A stretch of DNA of 62,986 nt from Tissierellia bacterium (GTDB lineage Bacteria; Bacillota; Clostridia; Peptostreptococcales; Acidaminobacteraceae): contig JAAYOV010000021.1 of assembly GCA_012520095.1 (NCBI GenBank), positions 1 to 62,986 on the forward strand, read 5' to 3'. Shown here in pieces: positions 42,265 to 51,453 of this stretch. Every line of letters begins with the position of its first letter. The first letter of the stretch is position 1. The position numbers were made by a program, and so were the translations under genes. The notes below the pieces were generated by a model, which saw only the letters and a program-made list of their open reading frames with translations, had not been told where the DNA came from and did not search any database.

Positions 42265-43164
42265 ATGGATTTTCGTCAACTTGAGGCATTTGTCATTACC
42301 GTCGAACAAAAGAGTTTTACCGTCGCTGCACAAAAACTCTTCCTCAGCCAACCTACGATCAGCTCCCATGTGCGCTCGCTGGAAAAAGAATTGGGCACAC
42401 AGCTGATTCGTCGTACCAGCAGGGAATTTGTCGTCACGCCGGAAGGAGAACAGCTGTATATGTATGCCTTGGGCATGCTTCGGATGCGGGATCAGGCGCT
42501 TAGAGAGCTGAGCGACCAAGAGTCTTCTCTTCTTCTGATCGGAGTCTCGACAATTCCGGCGCAGAGCCTTCTGCCAAAAATACTGCATACTTCTCTTCGC
42601 AAGCATCCGGCGCTTCGCTTTACAATTGAACAATCGGAAAGTCTCGATATTTTGGAAAAAGTGCGCAGGAGAAATCTCGAAGTTGGATTTGTCGGGATGA
42701 AACAACCCGACAACCTCTGTACGTATGTGCCCCTTCTCATCGATGAGATGGTCATCGCCGCTCCCAATAATGAACATTTCCAAAAGCTGAAACAAAATAA
42801 AGTGTGTCTTTCTGAATTGATGAAAGAGCCGATCATCCTGCGATCCCCTTTTTCAGCTCTTGAAAAAGAGGCTGAGGACTTCATCTCTCAGCTGGGTCTG
42901 TCGTTTGACGATCTGCACATAGTGGCGCGCATGAATGATGCTCAACTCGTCGCAAGATGCGTGGCTTGCGGACTCGGCATATCCTTCATTTCAAAAAGTG
43001 CCGTGGCAGACGATGTTGTCAAAGGCGACACCATCACCTTTGCCCTCTCGGATCCGCCTCTGGTGCGAACTCTGTATATGGTCTATAGAGACGATGAGTT
43101 CCTCTCCTCAAGCGCTCAAAACTTGATTGACACCGTCAAAGAATTCTTTGCGCTAAGGGAATGA
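42265..43164 (+). CDS. LysR-family transcriptional regulator, probably selenium-linked
   Basis: 299 residues. The N-terminal winged helix reads MDFRQLEAFVITVEQKSF, then AAQKLFLSQPTISSHVRSLE, characteristic of LysR. The rest is the two-lobed effector-binding domain (LLIGVSTIPAQSLLPKIL, and GLGISFISKSAVADD). Its divergent neighbour is the yedF-like gene, a pairing known for selenium-metabolism LysR regulators; the effector is unknown. CAGGAGAAACC precedes the ATG. The 88-base gap should contain its own operator and that of yedF. Confidence 0.85.
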   Translation: MDFRQLEAFVITVEQKSFTVAAQKLFLSQPTISSHVRSLEKELGTQLIRRTSREFVVTPEGEQLYMYALGMLRMRDQALRELSDQESSLLLIGVSTIPAQSLLPKILHTSLRKHPALRFTIEQSESLDILEKVRRRNLEVGFVGMKQPDNLCTYVPLLIDEMVIAAPNNEHFQKLKQNKVCLSELMKEPIILRSPFSALEKEAEDFISQLGLSFDDLHIVARMNDAQLVARCVACGLGISFISKSAVADDVVKGDTITFALSDPPLVRTLYMVYRDDEFLSSSAQNLIDTVKEFFALRE

Positions 43165-43174
43165 CTTATTGAGA

Positions 43175-45520
43175 TTATTTCAACTTCACAATCGTGACTC
43201 CGTCGCCTCCTTCGTAATACCCTCCGAGGCGATATTCGTCGACGTATTCATTCTTCTTTAAATATTCCAACACAAAGCTTCTGAGAACACCGGTCCCCTT
43301 TCCATGGATAATTTCCAGTTTCGGAGGGTGAGAGGTGATCGCCTGCGCCAAAAAACGATCCAATTCCATTCTGGCTGTCTCCACATCTTTCCCTCGCAAG
43401 TCTAAGCTCGTTTGAACGACGGCCACTTCCATATCGCCTCGCTTCGAAGACTTGGTGTACGAGGGCTCTTCCTCCGTCTTTTGCACATCCTGAAGATTGA
43501 GGCTCATCTTAATGATTCCCACCATCGCTCGAAAATTCCCGTTTTCATCGACGGGGCTGATGACGCGACCACTCGCCTGAAGATGGGGAATATAAATTGC
43601 CTCTCCCTCGATAAGCGAAATCGGAGGTTTATGCGTAATTTGGCGCTTTTTCTTTTTTTTGCGAAGCCTTTCTCCTGCCTTGCTGAGCCTCTGCTGCAGT
43701 TTTTCCATCGCCTGAAAGTCGACTCCGCTTCGAAGAGCGCGAAGCTCTTTCATAATGGAGCGAGCTTCTTCCTGCGTGGTAAAAAGAAGCTCTCTGGCTT
43801 CATCTTTCGCCTGTTCGATCATCTTTTCGCGCTGCTGATCGAGTCGGTCCAGTTTTCTCTGAAGCTCTTCTCTCATCTCCTGTGCTTGCGCTTTTTCTCT
43901 TTTTGTCTCCTCAAGTGCCCTTTCCCCTTCTGTTCTCTGCTTCTCCAAGAGCGAGAGAAGCTCGTCAAGCTGGGCGCTCTGACCTTCCAAGAAATGATCG
44001 GCCCGTTGCAGAATCGATTCGGGCATGCCCAGTTTTCTCGAAATGGAGAAGGCGTTGGAGCTCCCGGGAACTCCCATGAGAAGGCGGAATGTCGGGGACA
44101 AAGTTTCAACATCAAATTCTACGGAGGCGTTTTCATAGCCCGCTTCTGTCAATGCAAACTCTTTGATCTCGCTGTAATGGCTGGTGGCAAAGACCATGCT
44201 TCCCCTCTGCTTTAGCTCGATCAAGATGCTCCTGGCAAGGGCCGCTCCTTCCTGAGGATCCGTGCCGGCTCCAAGCTCATCGAGAAGCACCAGGCTATTT
44301 TCACCTGCCCTCTTCAAGATTTGCACGATATTTGTCATATGCGATGAAAAGGTGGAAAGAGATTGTTCAATGCTCTGCTCGTCGCCAATGTCGGCGAAAA
44401 TATCTTCAAAGTACGGAAGGACAGAGCCGCTCTGCGCTGCAATCGGGAGCCCGTACTGATGCATCAGACACGCAAGCCCTAAATTTTTGAGCGCCACGGT
44501 CTTGCCGCCGGTATTGGGGCCCGTGATGACTAAGATCTTTGCCTCTCCGCCAAAGTCCATATCCATCGGCACGACGGTCTGTGGATCCAAAAGCGGATGC
44601 CGCGCTTTTTTCAGTATGATGCGGCCGCTGGCCGTCTGCGGCAAATTTCCGTTAATGGCAAGAGCGAATTTCCCCAAGCCGAAGAGCATAAAGAGATGCG
44701 TCGCCAATTCCTGATTGTTCAGTATGGCCTCTTTTTCCTCTCCGATTTTTCCACTCAGTTCTAGCAGAATGCGATAGATCTCCTGCTGCTCCTCGCTTCG
44801 AAGTTCACGAAGCTCATTGTTCATCTCCACCAGCGCCATGGGTTCAATGTATAGCGTGTTCCCGCTCGCCGAGCGATCATGAACCATGCCGGGAACGCGT
44901 CTTTTATGTTCCGCCTTGACAGGAATGACGAAGCGGTCGCTTCGCATCGTGACGAGTGATTCCTGCAAGACATCTGCGAGCAGGCGGTCATTGAGATAAG
45001 AATCGATCTTTCTTCGAATGGCCGCTTCACTCGACTGAATGGATCTGCGAATGGAGGCGAGTTTTACAGAAGCGCTGTTTCGGATCTCCCCATCGTCGGC
45101 CACAACTTCTTCAATTCGCTCTTCGAGGTGTCTCTGAGGGAGGATGCGGCGAGCATACTGAAACATCTTCGGATACTGCTCTTCTTCCGAGATGAGGCCC
45201 TCAAAAAACAAGAATATGCGCCGATGCGTGCGAAGTGTATCCATCAGCGACAGCAGCACAGTGGGTTCGAGAACTCCGCCGATGGAGGCGAGATTGACAT
45301 CTTCGCGCAAATCCCTAAGAGGACCGTCAGGCAGAGGAGAAAAGCCCAGCTGGAGGCGAATCGCCTCATCACACTGAGCTTTCCATTCTTCTAATTCAGC
45401 CGGGTGCCGCGCAAAACCTCGGCTTCGGAGTTTTTGTCTGGCTCCGTCCGAGGAAATATGATCGAATACGCGCTCGAGTACTTTTTCAAACTCAAGGCGC
45501 CGTAGTGTGTCGGGAAGCAT
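43175..45520 (-). CDS. mutS2: Endonuclease MutS2
   Basis: 781 residues. Clamp and lever helices come first, then the ABC-type ATPase with Walker A VITGPNTGGKTVALKNLG and Walker B LVLLDELGAGTDPQEGAAL, a coiled-coil (about residues 510-640) and a C-terminal Smr nuclease domain (about 705-781) with LDLRGKDVETARMELDRF and IIHGKGTGVLRSFV. MutS2 acts on branched DNA and, in some Firmicutes, on collided ribosomes. The ATG directly follows the zapA stop. It ends the pheS-pheT-zapA-mutS2 order typical of clostridia. Confidence 0.95.
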   Translation of the reverse strand: MLPDTLRRLEFEKVLERVFDHISSDGARQKLRSRGFARHPAELEEWKAQCDEAIRLQLGFSPLPDGPLRDLREDVNLASIGGVLEPTVLLSLMDTLRTHRRIFLFFEGLISEEEQYPKMFQYARRILPQRHLEERIEEVVADDGEIRNSASVKLASIRRSIQSSEAAIRRKIDSYLNDRLLADVLQESLVTMRSDRFVIPVKAEHKRRVPGMVHDRSASGNTLYIEPMALVEMNNELRELRSEEQQEIYRILLELSGKIGEEKEAILNNQELATHLFMLFGLGKFALAINGNLPQTASGRIILKKARHPLLDPQTVVPMDMDFGGEAKILVITGPNTGGKTVALKNLGLACLMHQYGLPIAAQSGSVLPYFEDIFADIGDEQSIEQSLSTFSSHMTNIVQILKRAGENSLVLLDELGAGTDPQEGAALARSILIELKQRGSMVFATSHYSEIKEFALTEAGYENASVEFDVETLSPTFRLLMGVPGSSNAFSISRKLGMPESILQRADHFLEGQSAQLDELLSLLEKQRTEGERALEETKREKAQAQEMREELQRKLDRLDQQREKMIEQAKDEARELLFTTQEEARSIMKELRALRSGVDFQAMEKLQQRLSKAGERLRKKKKKRQITHKPPISLIEGEAIYIPHLQASGRVISPVDENGNFRAMVGIIKMSLNLQDVQKTEEEPSYTKSSKRGDMEVAVVQTSLDLRGKDVETARMELDRFLAQAITSHPPKLEIIHGKGTGVLRSFVLEYLKKNEYVDEYRLGGYYEGGDGVTIVKLK

Positions 45521-45898
45521 CTATTTTGCCGCCTTTAACTCCTGTATCTGTGTGTTTTTCTCCAAGAGAAGTTCTTGCAACTGTCCCACGCGACCTTCCC
45601 ACTGAAGAAGCTGCTGGCGAAGAGATTGGATTTCTTTTCGAAGATTCATGCTGTCTTTATCTGTCGGACTTCCACCCTCGACAGCATCGATCATCTCCTG
45701 AAGCTCGACAATCTGGTCACTCATGTAGATCATGACATAGCGGTAGACCATGTTCGCAGAAAGCGACAGATCTTTTCTGCGCACGAGGTTGATCAGATCA
45801 TCTACCTGCTTGACTACCCTGTCGATCCTCTCCTGCGACGCCTCGGTGAGCATGACGACGGTCGCTCCGTCGACATTGAGGGAAACACGTTTACTCAT
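45521..45898 (-). CDS. zapA: Cell division protein ZapA-like
   Basis: 125 residues: RVSLNVDGATVVMLTEASQE as the small N-terminal fold, then a helical C-terminal part from about residue 65 (coiled coil with QLLQWEGRVGQLQELLLEK). ZapA bundles FtsZ filaments at the division site. It ends directly before mutS2 and lies nine bases after pheT. Confidence 0.82.
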   Translation of the reverse strand: MSKRVSLNVDGATVVMLTEASQERIDRVVKQVDDLINLVRRKDLSLSANMVYRYVMIYMSDQIVELQEMIDAVEGGSPTDKDSMNLRKEIQSLRQQLLQWEGRVGQLQELLLEKNTQIQELKAAK

Positions 45899-45906
45899 CT
45901 TTCCTC

Positions 45907-48255
45907 CTACCTTCTTTGAGCGTGTAACTGATTTTTCAGTCTTGTATATATTCTATCATAAATCTCTTCTACTTCTTCCGTATTGAGCGTTCGTTCATCA
46001 GAACCGAAAACCATATGATACGCCATACTCTTCTTTCCTTCCCATGACGGGTGGCTAAAGGTGTCAAAGAGCTCCACTTTTTGTAGCAGCGGCACTCCCT
46101 CCGCTTCTATTACATCGACAATCTGCTCATGCGTCACTTTCTCGTCGACGAGAAGGGCAATATCTCGTGCAGAGGTGGGAAAACGGCTCGGCGCAGTAAA
46201 CACCGTCTCCGGGATATCATAGGAAAAAAGGCGTTCCAAGTTGATCTCAGCGAGAACAACCTCTCCTTCAAGTTCCCATACCGCCGCTGTTTTCGGGTGG
46301 AGTACCCCGATGTTTCCGAGGATATTTCCTTCGACGATGATGTCGGCGGATCGATGCGGATGAAAGAAAGAAGACGTCCCGGGTTCGTATCGCGCTTCAA
46401 CCCCAAAATCATCCAAAATCATCTCGATCATCCCTTTGAGGACATAGAAATCACCGGCATCGAGGATGGAGATGGAGAGCTTCTTTTCTTGCATCATCTC
46501 GCCGTTTTCTCGATAGAATACATTTCCGATCTCATAGATGGCCTGTGATTGTGCGCCTCTTTTTTGATTGTTGACGAGGCATTCCAAGGCCGTCACAAGA
46601 AGAGAGGGGCGCATCTGCGAGAATTCTTCTCCCAAGGGATTTCGAAGCATCAGAGGTTCCTGGTCGTCCAAGCCCAATCGCTGAATATGTCCCGGAGAGA
46701 CAAAAGAGTAGCCGACCGTCTCGTCGATTCCCAATGCCCATAAAAGTTCTCTGAGTTTCCACTCCTTCAACGTGGCACTGTATTGATTAGCGGGTTTATT
46801 GAGCGCAGGCAGACTCGAAGGAATATTGTCAAATCCGTAAAGCCTGGCAATTTCCTCCAAAAGATCGGCTTCAATCTCTATATCGCTTCGATAGAAAGGA
46901 GCGCGTACCAGAAGTCCCCTTTCTCCGTTTCTTTCGATCTCCTCATATGAGAACTCAATGCGTTCAAATAGGCGCATGATCTCGTCCGGCTTCAGTGTGA
47001 TTCCAAGAAGAAGCGCAACTCTCGAATAGCGCATGAAGACGGCTTCTCTCTCTTTCTCGAAGAGAATTCCGCTCAGCTTCACACTCGAATAGCGCCCTTT
47101 CATCAGTTCCAGAAATATCGACACCGCCAGTTGAATGCGCTGACTTTCGACGCCCTTTTCAAAGCGCGCGGAAGCTTCTGTTCGAAGCCCTAATCGCTTG
47201 GACGTAAGACGTATCTGTTTTTTATCAAATGTCGCAAACTCGACGAGCACTCGCTTCGTCTTTTCTGTGATCTGCGTGTCCTCACCGCCCATAATGCCGC
47301 CGATGGCGATGATGCGCTCTCCGTTGGTAATGAGAATATCTCCGTCACAGAGTTTTCTCTTCACTCCGTCGAGCGTCTCCGTCACTTCTCCATTTCTTGC
47401 CGCTCTCACACGGATGCCTTCCGGACCGAGCGTATCTTGGTCAAATGCGTGCGTCGGAGAGCCACTGTAGAGCATCGTCAGATTTGTGGCATCCACTAAG
47501 AGATTGATCGGTCTGACCCCCATCTCCATCAGGCGAAGCTGCCAGGAAAACGGACTGGAAACGGCCTCTACCCCTTCAAATTCGAGGGCAATATACGCCG
47601 GGCAAATCGACTCGTCGATCTCCACCTTTACTTCACCCGGAGGAAGAGTTGAAAAATCCTTGCGCGGCAGGAGATCGGCTTCTCTTTCAAAAGTAGCGCT
47701 GAATTCCCTTGCCAGGCCGTACATGCTCAGACAGTCCGGACGATTGAAAGTAATTTCGGCTTCCATCACGCCTTCACAGAGACCGTAGGCCTGAGCAAAC
47801 TCCTCTCCAAGAGGCGCATCTTCCGGAAGGATGACAATGCCGTCACTATATTCTTTGGCAATGACGCTCTTTGAGTATCCAAGTTCTTCAAAAGAACAGA
47901 GCATGCCCTCGCTGTGCACGCCTCTGAGCTCTGTCGCTTGAATGTCGACTCCGCCGAACAGGCGGGCTCCCGGCAGTGCCAGGAGAACACGGGCCCCCTC
48001 TTTTACATTCGGGGCTCCGGTCACAACCTGTACCACTTTTGTTCCTGTATCTATGTCGCAAACAAGAAGTTTTTTCGCATCCGGATGCGCTCTGACGGAT
48101 TTAATTTGAGCGATGATGACGCCTCGGTTCTCGTCACAAACGCTCTCGACACCTTCTATATTTGTCCCGCTCATTGTCATGCGACTTATCATCTGTTCAA
48201 CCGAAATGCCTTCCAGATCGACGAGCTCTCGCAGCCATGCAATTTGTGCTTTCAT
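45907..48255 (-). CDS. pheT: Phenylalanyl-tRNA synthetase beta subunit
   Basis: 782 residues. The N-terminal tRNA-binding OB domain contains AHPDAKKLLVCDIDTG; the B3/4 editing domain follows, with PINLLVDATNLTMLYSGSP; the B5 domain has LRTEASARFEKGVE; the C-terminal ferredoxin-like anticodon domain has FPTSARDIALLVDEKVTHEQ. Length is normal. It lies two bases after pheS. Confidence 0.96.
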   Translation of the reverse strand: MKAQIAWLRELVDLEGISVEQMISRMTMSGTNIEGVESVCDENRGVIIAQIKSVRAHPDAKKLLVCDIDTGTKVVQVVTGAPNVKEGARVLLALPGARLFGGVDIQATELRGVHSEGMLCSFEELGYSKSVIAKEYSDGIVILPEDAPLGEEFAQAYGLCEGVMEAEITFNRPDCLSMYGLAREFSATFEREADLLPRKDFSTLPPGEVKVEIDESICPAYIALEFEGVEAVSSPFSWQLRLMEMGVRPINLLVDATNLTMLYSGSPTHAFDQDTLGPEGIRVRAARNGEVTETLDGVKRKLCDGDILITNGERIIAIGGIMGGEDTQITEKTKRVLVEFATFDKKQIRLTSKRLGLRTEASARFEKGVESQRIQLAVSIFLELMKGRYSSVKLSGILFEKEREAVFMRYSRVALLLGITLKPDEIMRLFERIEFSYEEIERNGERGLLVRAPFYRSDIEIEADLLEEIARLYGFDNIPSSLPALNKPANQYSATLKEWKLRELLWALGIDETVGYSFVSPGHIQRLGLDDQEPLMLRNPLGEEFSQMRPSLLVTALECLVNNQKRGAQSQAIYEIGNVFYRENGEMMQEKKLSISILDAGDFYVLKGMIEMILDDFGVEARYEPGTSSFFHPHRSADIIVEGNILGNIGVLHPKTAAVWELEGEVVLAEINLERLFSYDIPETVFTAPSRFPTSARDIALLVDEKVTHEQIVDVIEAEGVPLLQKVELFDTFSHPSWEGKKSMAYHMVFGSDERTLNTEEVEEIYDRIYTRLKNQLHAQRR

Positions 48256-48257
48256 CT

Positions 48258-49283
48258 CTACCTCCTGAATTGACGTGTGAATCGCTGATCATTTTCAAAG
48301 AGATAGCGAATGTCGTCGATTTCATAGCGCAGCATCGCCACGCGCTCAATGCCCATGCCAAAAGCAAATCCGGTATATTTCTCGCTGTCGATCCCACAGT
48401 GCTCCAACACCGCAGGATGAACCATCCCGCAGCCTAAGATCTCGATAGCGCCGCTTCCCGAACAGAATCGGCAACCCGCCCCCTTGCACTTGAAGCACGT
48501 GATATCCACTTCAGCGCTCGGTTCGGTAAAAGGAAAATTATGTGGGCGGAAGACACTCTCCGTGTCGGCCCCAAAGAGAAGCCTCACAAACTGCTCGAGC
48601 GTTCCCTTCAGATCTCCCATCGTGATCCCCTCATCGATCACCAATCCCTCGCACTGGGTGAACATGGGTGAATGCGTCGCATCAAGAGCGTCGTTTCGAA
48701 AACATCTTCCTATGCTGATCATGCGAATCGGCGGTTTTTGCTTCATCATCGTTCGCACCTGTACAGGAGATGTATGCGTCCTAAGCAGATGTTTTTCATC
48801 AAAATAAAACGTATCGCTCATATCCCGACTTGGATGATCAGGCGGAGAATTAAGAGCATCGAAATTGTTCAGTACCGTCTCGATCTCCGGACCGTCTTCG
48901 AGCACAAATCCCATCGAGTGAAAGACATCGATAATCTCCCGGATTGTCAAGGTGCTCGGATGGGGATGACCGATGGATGCCTTCTTTCCGGGCAGAGTAA
49001 TATCAATCCACTCGCTTTTGATTTTTTCCTCGAGTAGACTCTCTTTGATCTCCTCTTTTCTCCTTTCGATTTTCGCCTCGAGCTCATCGCGCACTTCATT
49101 GGCAAGAGCGCCCATGATCGGGCGATCTTCTTTAGGGAGCTTTCCCATGCCTCGAAGTATTTCGGTAAGCGCTCCGTTTTTGCCCAAAAACTCTATGCGC
49201 AAATTCTCCAACTCCTGAAGCTCTTGCACTTCATCAATCTCCTGTGAAAACTTTATCCGGATTGCGTTTAGCTGCTCTTTCAT
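48258..49283 (-). CDS. pheS: Phenylalanyl-tRNA synthetase alpha subunit
   Basis: 341 residues. The N-terminal coiled coil is followed by the class II catalytic domain with HPSTLTIREIIDVFHSMGF, SPVQVRTMMKQKPPIRMISI, FTQCEGLVIDEGITM and FGMGIERVAMLRYEIDDIRY. The ATG at 49283 is chosen for family length; AAGGA lies about twelve bases upstream, and a TTG 24 bases earlier is also open. A T-box leader controls the operon. Confidence 0.95.
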   Translation of the reverse strand: MKEQLNAIRIKFSQEIDEVQELQELENLRIEFLGKNGALTEILRGMGKLPKEDRPIMGALANEVRDELEAKIERRKEEIKESLLEEKIKSEWIDITLPGKKASIGHPHPSTLTIREIIDVFHSMGFVLEDGPEIETVLNNFDALNSPPDHPSRDMSDTFYFDEKHLLRTHTSPVQVRTMMKQKPPIRMISIGRCFRNDALDATHSPMFTQCEGLVIDEGITMGDLKGTLEQFVRLLFGADTESVFRPHNFPFTEPSAEVDITCFKCKGAGCRFCSGSGAIEILGCGMVHPAVLEHCGIDSEKYTGFAFGMGIERVAMLRYEIDDIRYLFENDQRFTRQFRR

Positions 49284-49359
49284 CTGTTCGCATATTCCTT
49301 TCTGCAAAAATCACATTCTCCATGAATGTGGGTGCGTATGCTCGTTTTCTCTCGAAAAT

Positions 49360-49543
49360 AAAAAACTCCGCCCTTTTGGGGCGAAGTGTTCCGCGTTACC
49401 ACCCAATTGATATTTCTACCACTCGTTCCTTTTAACGGCATCGCCGGCCTCGCAAGGCAACTCCGGAGTGAATCCAATCAGATATGCAGTCTTTCACCTT
49501 CACTGCTCGCTACCAAGTTCTGATCCACGGCTCCTTCAACGTT
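49360..49543 (-). ncRNA. T-box leader of pheST
   Basis: On the minus strand the T-box sequence GGGTGGTAACGCGG is at 49404..49391. The terminator ACTTCGCCC/GGGCGGAGT follows with a T run (49365-49360). In the 5' half, GAGCAGTGAAGGTGAAAGAC matches the distal stem-I loops. TTC in GGATTCACTCCGG lies at the expected specifier place and codes for phenylalanine. Limits approximate. Confidence 0.82.
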
Positions 49544-49549
49544 TTGTGT

Positions 49550-49579
49550 ATCGTATCACTGAATTCTCTTTGATGTCAA
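49550..49579 (-). promoter_or_regulatory. Promoter of the pheST T-box leader
   Basis: On the minus strand TTGACA (49579..49574), 18 bases, TACGAT (49555..49550), directly after the stop of the zinc-ribbon gene. Confidence 0.55.
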
Positions 49580-49585
49580 CACCGG

Positions 49586-49990
49586 CTACATCGTCATGCG
49601 GAAAAGATCTGCCGCAAACAGAAAGATCGACACCCCCAAAAGGATGAACAGAAGCAAAAGGGCGATTACAGAAGCAATAAAGCCGTTCCTGGCAGCCTCC
49701 GCGCTTCGAGGACGCTGCGTAGACCAGATGATCCACAGGATAAGCCCTACTATCGGAAACAGAAAACTTACGACCGCAATCCAACAGCCCCCCTTGTCCT
49801 CGACCGTTTCTTCAGATATCGACATCTCCTCAACCTTCGGCTGAAAAGGAGGAGCATGCATTTTTTCCTTGTCATAATAATGTGGTGATTCTCCCTGAGT
49901 GATGGGTTCTTTTTTCCGAAGCGGAGTGCCACAGTGAATGCAGTATTTTGCGCTTCTTTCGTTTGGCCCGCCGCATTTTGAACAGTTCAT
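49586..49990 (-). CDS. Zinc-ribbon membrane protein of unknown function
   Basis: 134 residues. It starts with a zinc ribbon (MNCSKCGGPNERSAKYCIHC), followed by a polar linker of about 45 residues and two hydrophobic segments (CWIAVVSFLFPIVGLILWII and ASVIALLLLFILLGVSIFLF). Proteins of this plan are common in Firmicutes and untested. It follows the methyltransferase after nine bases. Confidence 0.7.
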   Translation of the reverse strand: MNCSKCGGPNERSAKYCIHCGTPLRKKEPITQGESPHYYDKEKMHAPPFQPKVEEMSISEETVEDKGGCWIAVVSFLFPIVGLILWIIWSTQRPRSAEAARNGFIASVIALLLLFILLGVSIFLFAADLFRMTM

Positions 49991-49999
49991 GATCGCTCC

Positions 50000-50719
50000 T
50001 TATTTCATCGCCAGTGAAAACATCAGAATCGACGCCGCTACCGCCGCATTGAGAGACTCCATGCCTTCTTTCATCGGAATACGGATGCAATGATCGAGAT
50101 TTGCCCTCACCTGAGAGGAAAGGCCGCTTCCCTCATTGCCTATCACTAATGCCCATTTCTCCGGGGCTCTAAAAGAGCGAATATCTTCTCCACTCATGTC
50201 GGCTCCGAGAAGACGATAGCCTTTTGCTTTTAACTCTTTTAGATCCTCTTCTCCTGCGTCTTCACAGATCTTTAGAGCGAGAATGCTGCCCAGGGAAGAG
50301 CGCAGCACCTTTTCATTTGTCCAGCTGACACTGCCCTTAAGGGAGAGGATATTGCTGATGCCGAAGCTCTCAGCCGTACGCAGAATGGTTCCCAGGTTTC
50401 CGGGATCCTGAATGCGGTCGAGCACCAATACACAGCCTCCGTCAAAGGCTTTCTCCTCCACAATATCGACTTCAATAAGAAAAGACTGGGGGGTCACCGT
50501 AGTCGCCAAGCGCTCAAAAAGACCTTTCTGTAAAAACACCTCCGCATCGACATCCTCCCCCTCTTTTCCATAGAGAGTGTATGCTATATTGTATTTTTCG
50601 AGTTGACGGCGCATGGCCTCTCCCTCAAGGAGAAGCTTTCCCTCCGCTTTCGGACGTTTTCGTATTGCCATCAATCGACGAAATGTCTTGCTTCTTTCTG
50701 ATGTGATCAGCTGCGTCAT
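50000..50719 (-). CDS. SpoU-type RNA 2'-O-methyltransferase (YsgA-like)
   Basis: 239 residues. The SPOUT motifs are LVLDRIQDPGNLGTILRTAE, ALVIGNEGSGLSSQV and ESLNAAVAASILMFSLAM. The N-terminal part is the small substrate-binding domain (TFRRLMAIRKRPKAEGKLLL). The gene next to pheST is usually this type in Firmicutes; target nucleotide unknown. It is diverged from rlmB in the same window. Confidence 0.86.
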   Translation of the reverse strand: MTQLITSERSKTFRRLMAIRKRPKAEGKLLLEGEAMRRQLEKYNIAYTLYGKEGEDVDAEVFLQKGLFERLATTVTPQSFLIEVDIVEEKAFDGGCVLVLDRIQDPGNLGTILRTAESFGISNILSLKGSVSWTNEKVLRSSLGSILALKICEDAGEEDLKELKAKGYRLLGADMSGEDIRSFRAPEKWALVIGNEGSGLSSQVRANLDHCIRIPMKEGMESLNAAVAASILMFSLAMK

Positions 50720-50728
50720 ACTTGTACT

Positions 50729-50757
50729 TTGATTATCTCCTTTATGAATGTTATACT
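50729..50757 (+). promoter_or_regulatory. Probable promoter of plsY
   Basis: TTGATT (50729-50734), exactly 17 bases, TATACT (50752-50757). The ATG of plsY starts 11 bases after the -10, so the transcript would have almost no leader. Confidence 0.5.
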
Positions 50758-50767
50758 GTTTCTTACT

Positions 50768-51349
50768 ATGGAGAAATGGATCATCAGCCTGATTATAGGC
50801 TACGCACTTGGGAGCATCCCTTTCAGTTACATCCTCGTTCGCCTCGTCGAAGGATTTGATCTGCGGACAAAAGGAAGCGGCAATCTCGGCACGACCAACG
50901 TTTTGAGAACGCTCGGCTTTGGCTATGCCGTGCTCAATTATGTGCTCGACATGCTAAAGGGCGCCGTGAGCTTTTTGATCATTCGCGCCATATTCGGCAC
51001 TCCCATGGATCTTGTCGCTGGACTCGGAGCGATTTTCGGCCACTGCTTTTCTCCTTTTGTCGACTTCAAGGGAGGCAAGGGTGTCGCTGTGGCCAGCGGC
51101 CTTCTTCTTGCGTCCGACGCGCGTATGTTCCTGGTGCTTGTCGTCGTACAGTTTGTAATGCTTTTTATTACTCGCCGCATGAGCGCCGGATCGATCACAA
51201 GTGCTGCTTGCGCACCGATCATTGCTTGGTTTTTTAACGGAAAAACCCCTATCTTTTATGCTATACTCCTTGCAGGCGCATTCGTGATTTTTCAGCATCG
51301 AGCCAATATCTCCCGCCTTTTACGCGGAGAAGAAAAACCTCTGTTTTAG
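50768..51349 (+). CDS. plsY: Acyl-phosphate:glycerol-3-phosphate acyltransferase
   Basis: PlsY makes lysophosphatidate from acyl phosphate in the membrane. 193 residues, five hydrophobic segments; IGYALGSIPFSYILVRL at the start, then RTKGSGNLGTTNVLRTLG (glycerol-phosphate site) and IFGHCFSPFVDFKGGKGVAV (acyl-phosphate loop). The ATG at 50768 gives the family N-terminus; frames open up to 39 bases earlier overlap the promoter. No ribosome site is seen, consistent with a nearly leaderless mRNA. Its stop codon directly touches selC. Confidence 0.92.
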   Translation: MEKWIISLIIGYALGSIPFSYILVRLVEGFDLRTKGSGNLGTTNVLRTLGFGYAVLNYVLDMLKGAVSFLIIRAIFGTPMDLVAGLGAIFGHCFSPFVDFKGGKGVAVASGLLLASDARMFLVLVVVQFVMLFITRRMSAGSITSAACAPIIAWFFNGKTPIFYAILLAGAFVIFQHRANISRLLRGEEKPLF

Positions 51350-51446
51350 GGAGGTGGACAGGGGCTGGTGTCCCTTCCGGTCTTCAAAACCGGCAGGAGG
51401 TGTTCGGAGCATCTCCGGTGGGTTCGATTCCCATCCACCACCGCCA
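51350..51446 (+). tRNA. selC: tRNA-Sec (anticodon UCA)
   Basis: 97 bases ending in CCA. The anticodon loop is CTTCAAA between CCGGT and ACCGG, giving anticodon TCA. The acceptor is eight positions long (GGAGGTGG with CCACCACC), as in tRNA-Sec, with one A-A mismatch at position 3. A seven-bp variable arm is present (GGAGGTG with CATCTCC), and the T-loop is GGTTCGATTCC. It inserts selenocysteine at UGA together with SelB. It starts on the base after the plsY stop codon. Confidence 0.93.
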
Positions 51447-51453
51447 CATAGAT

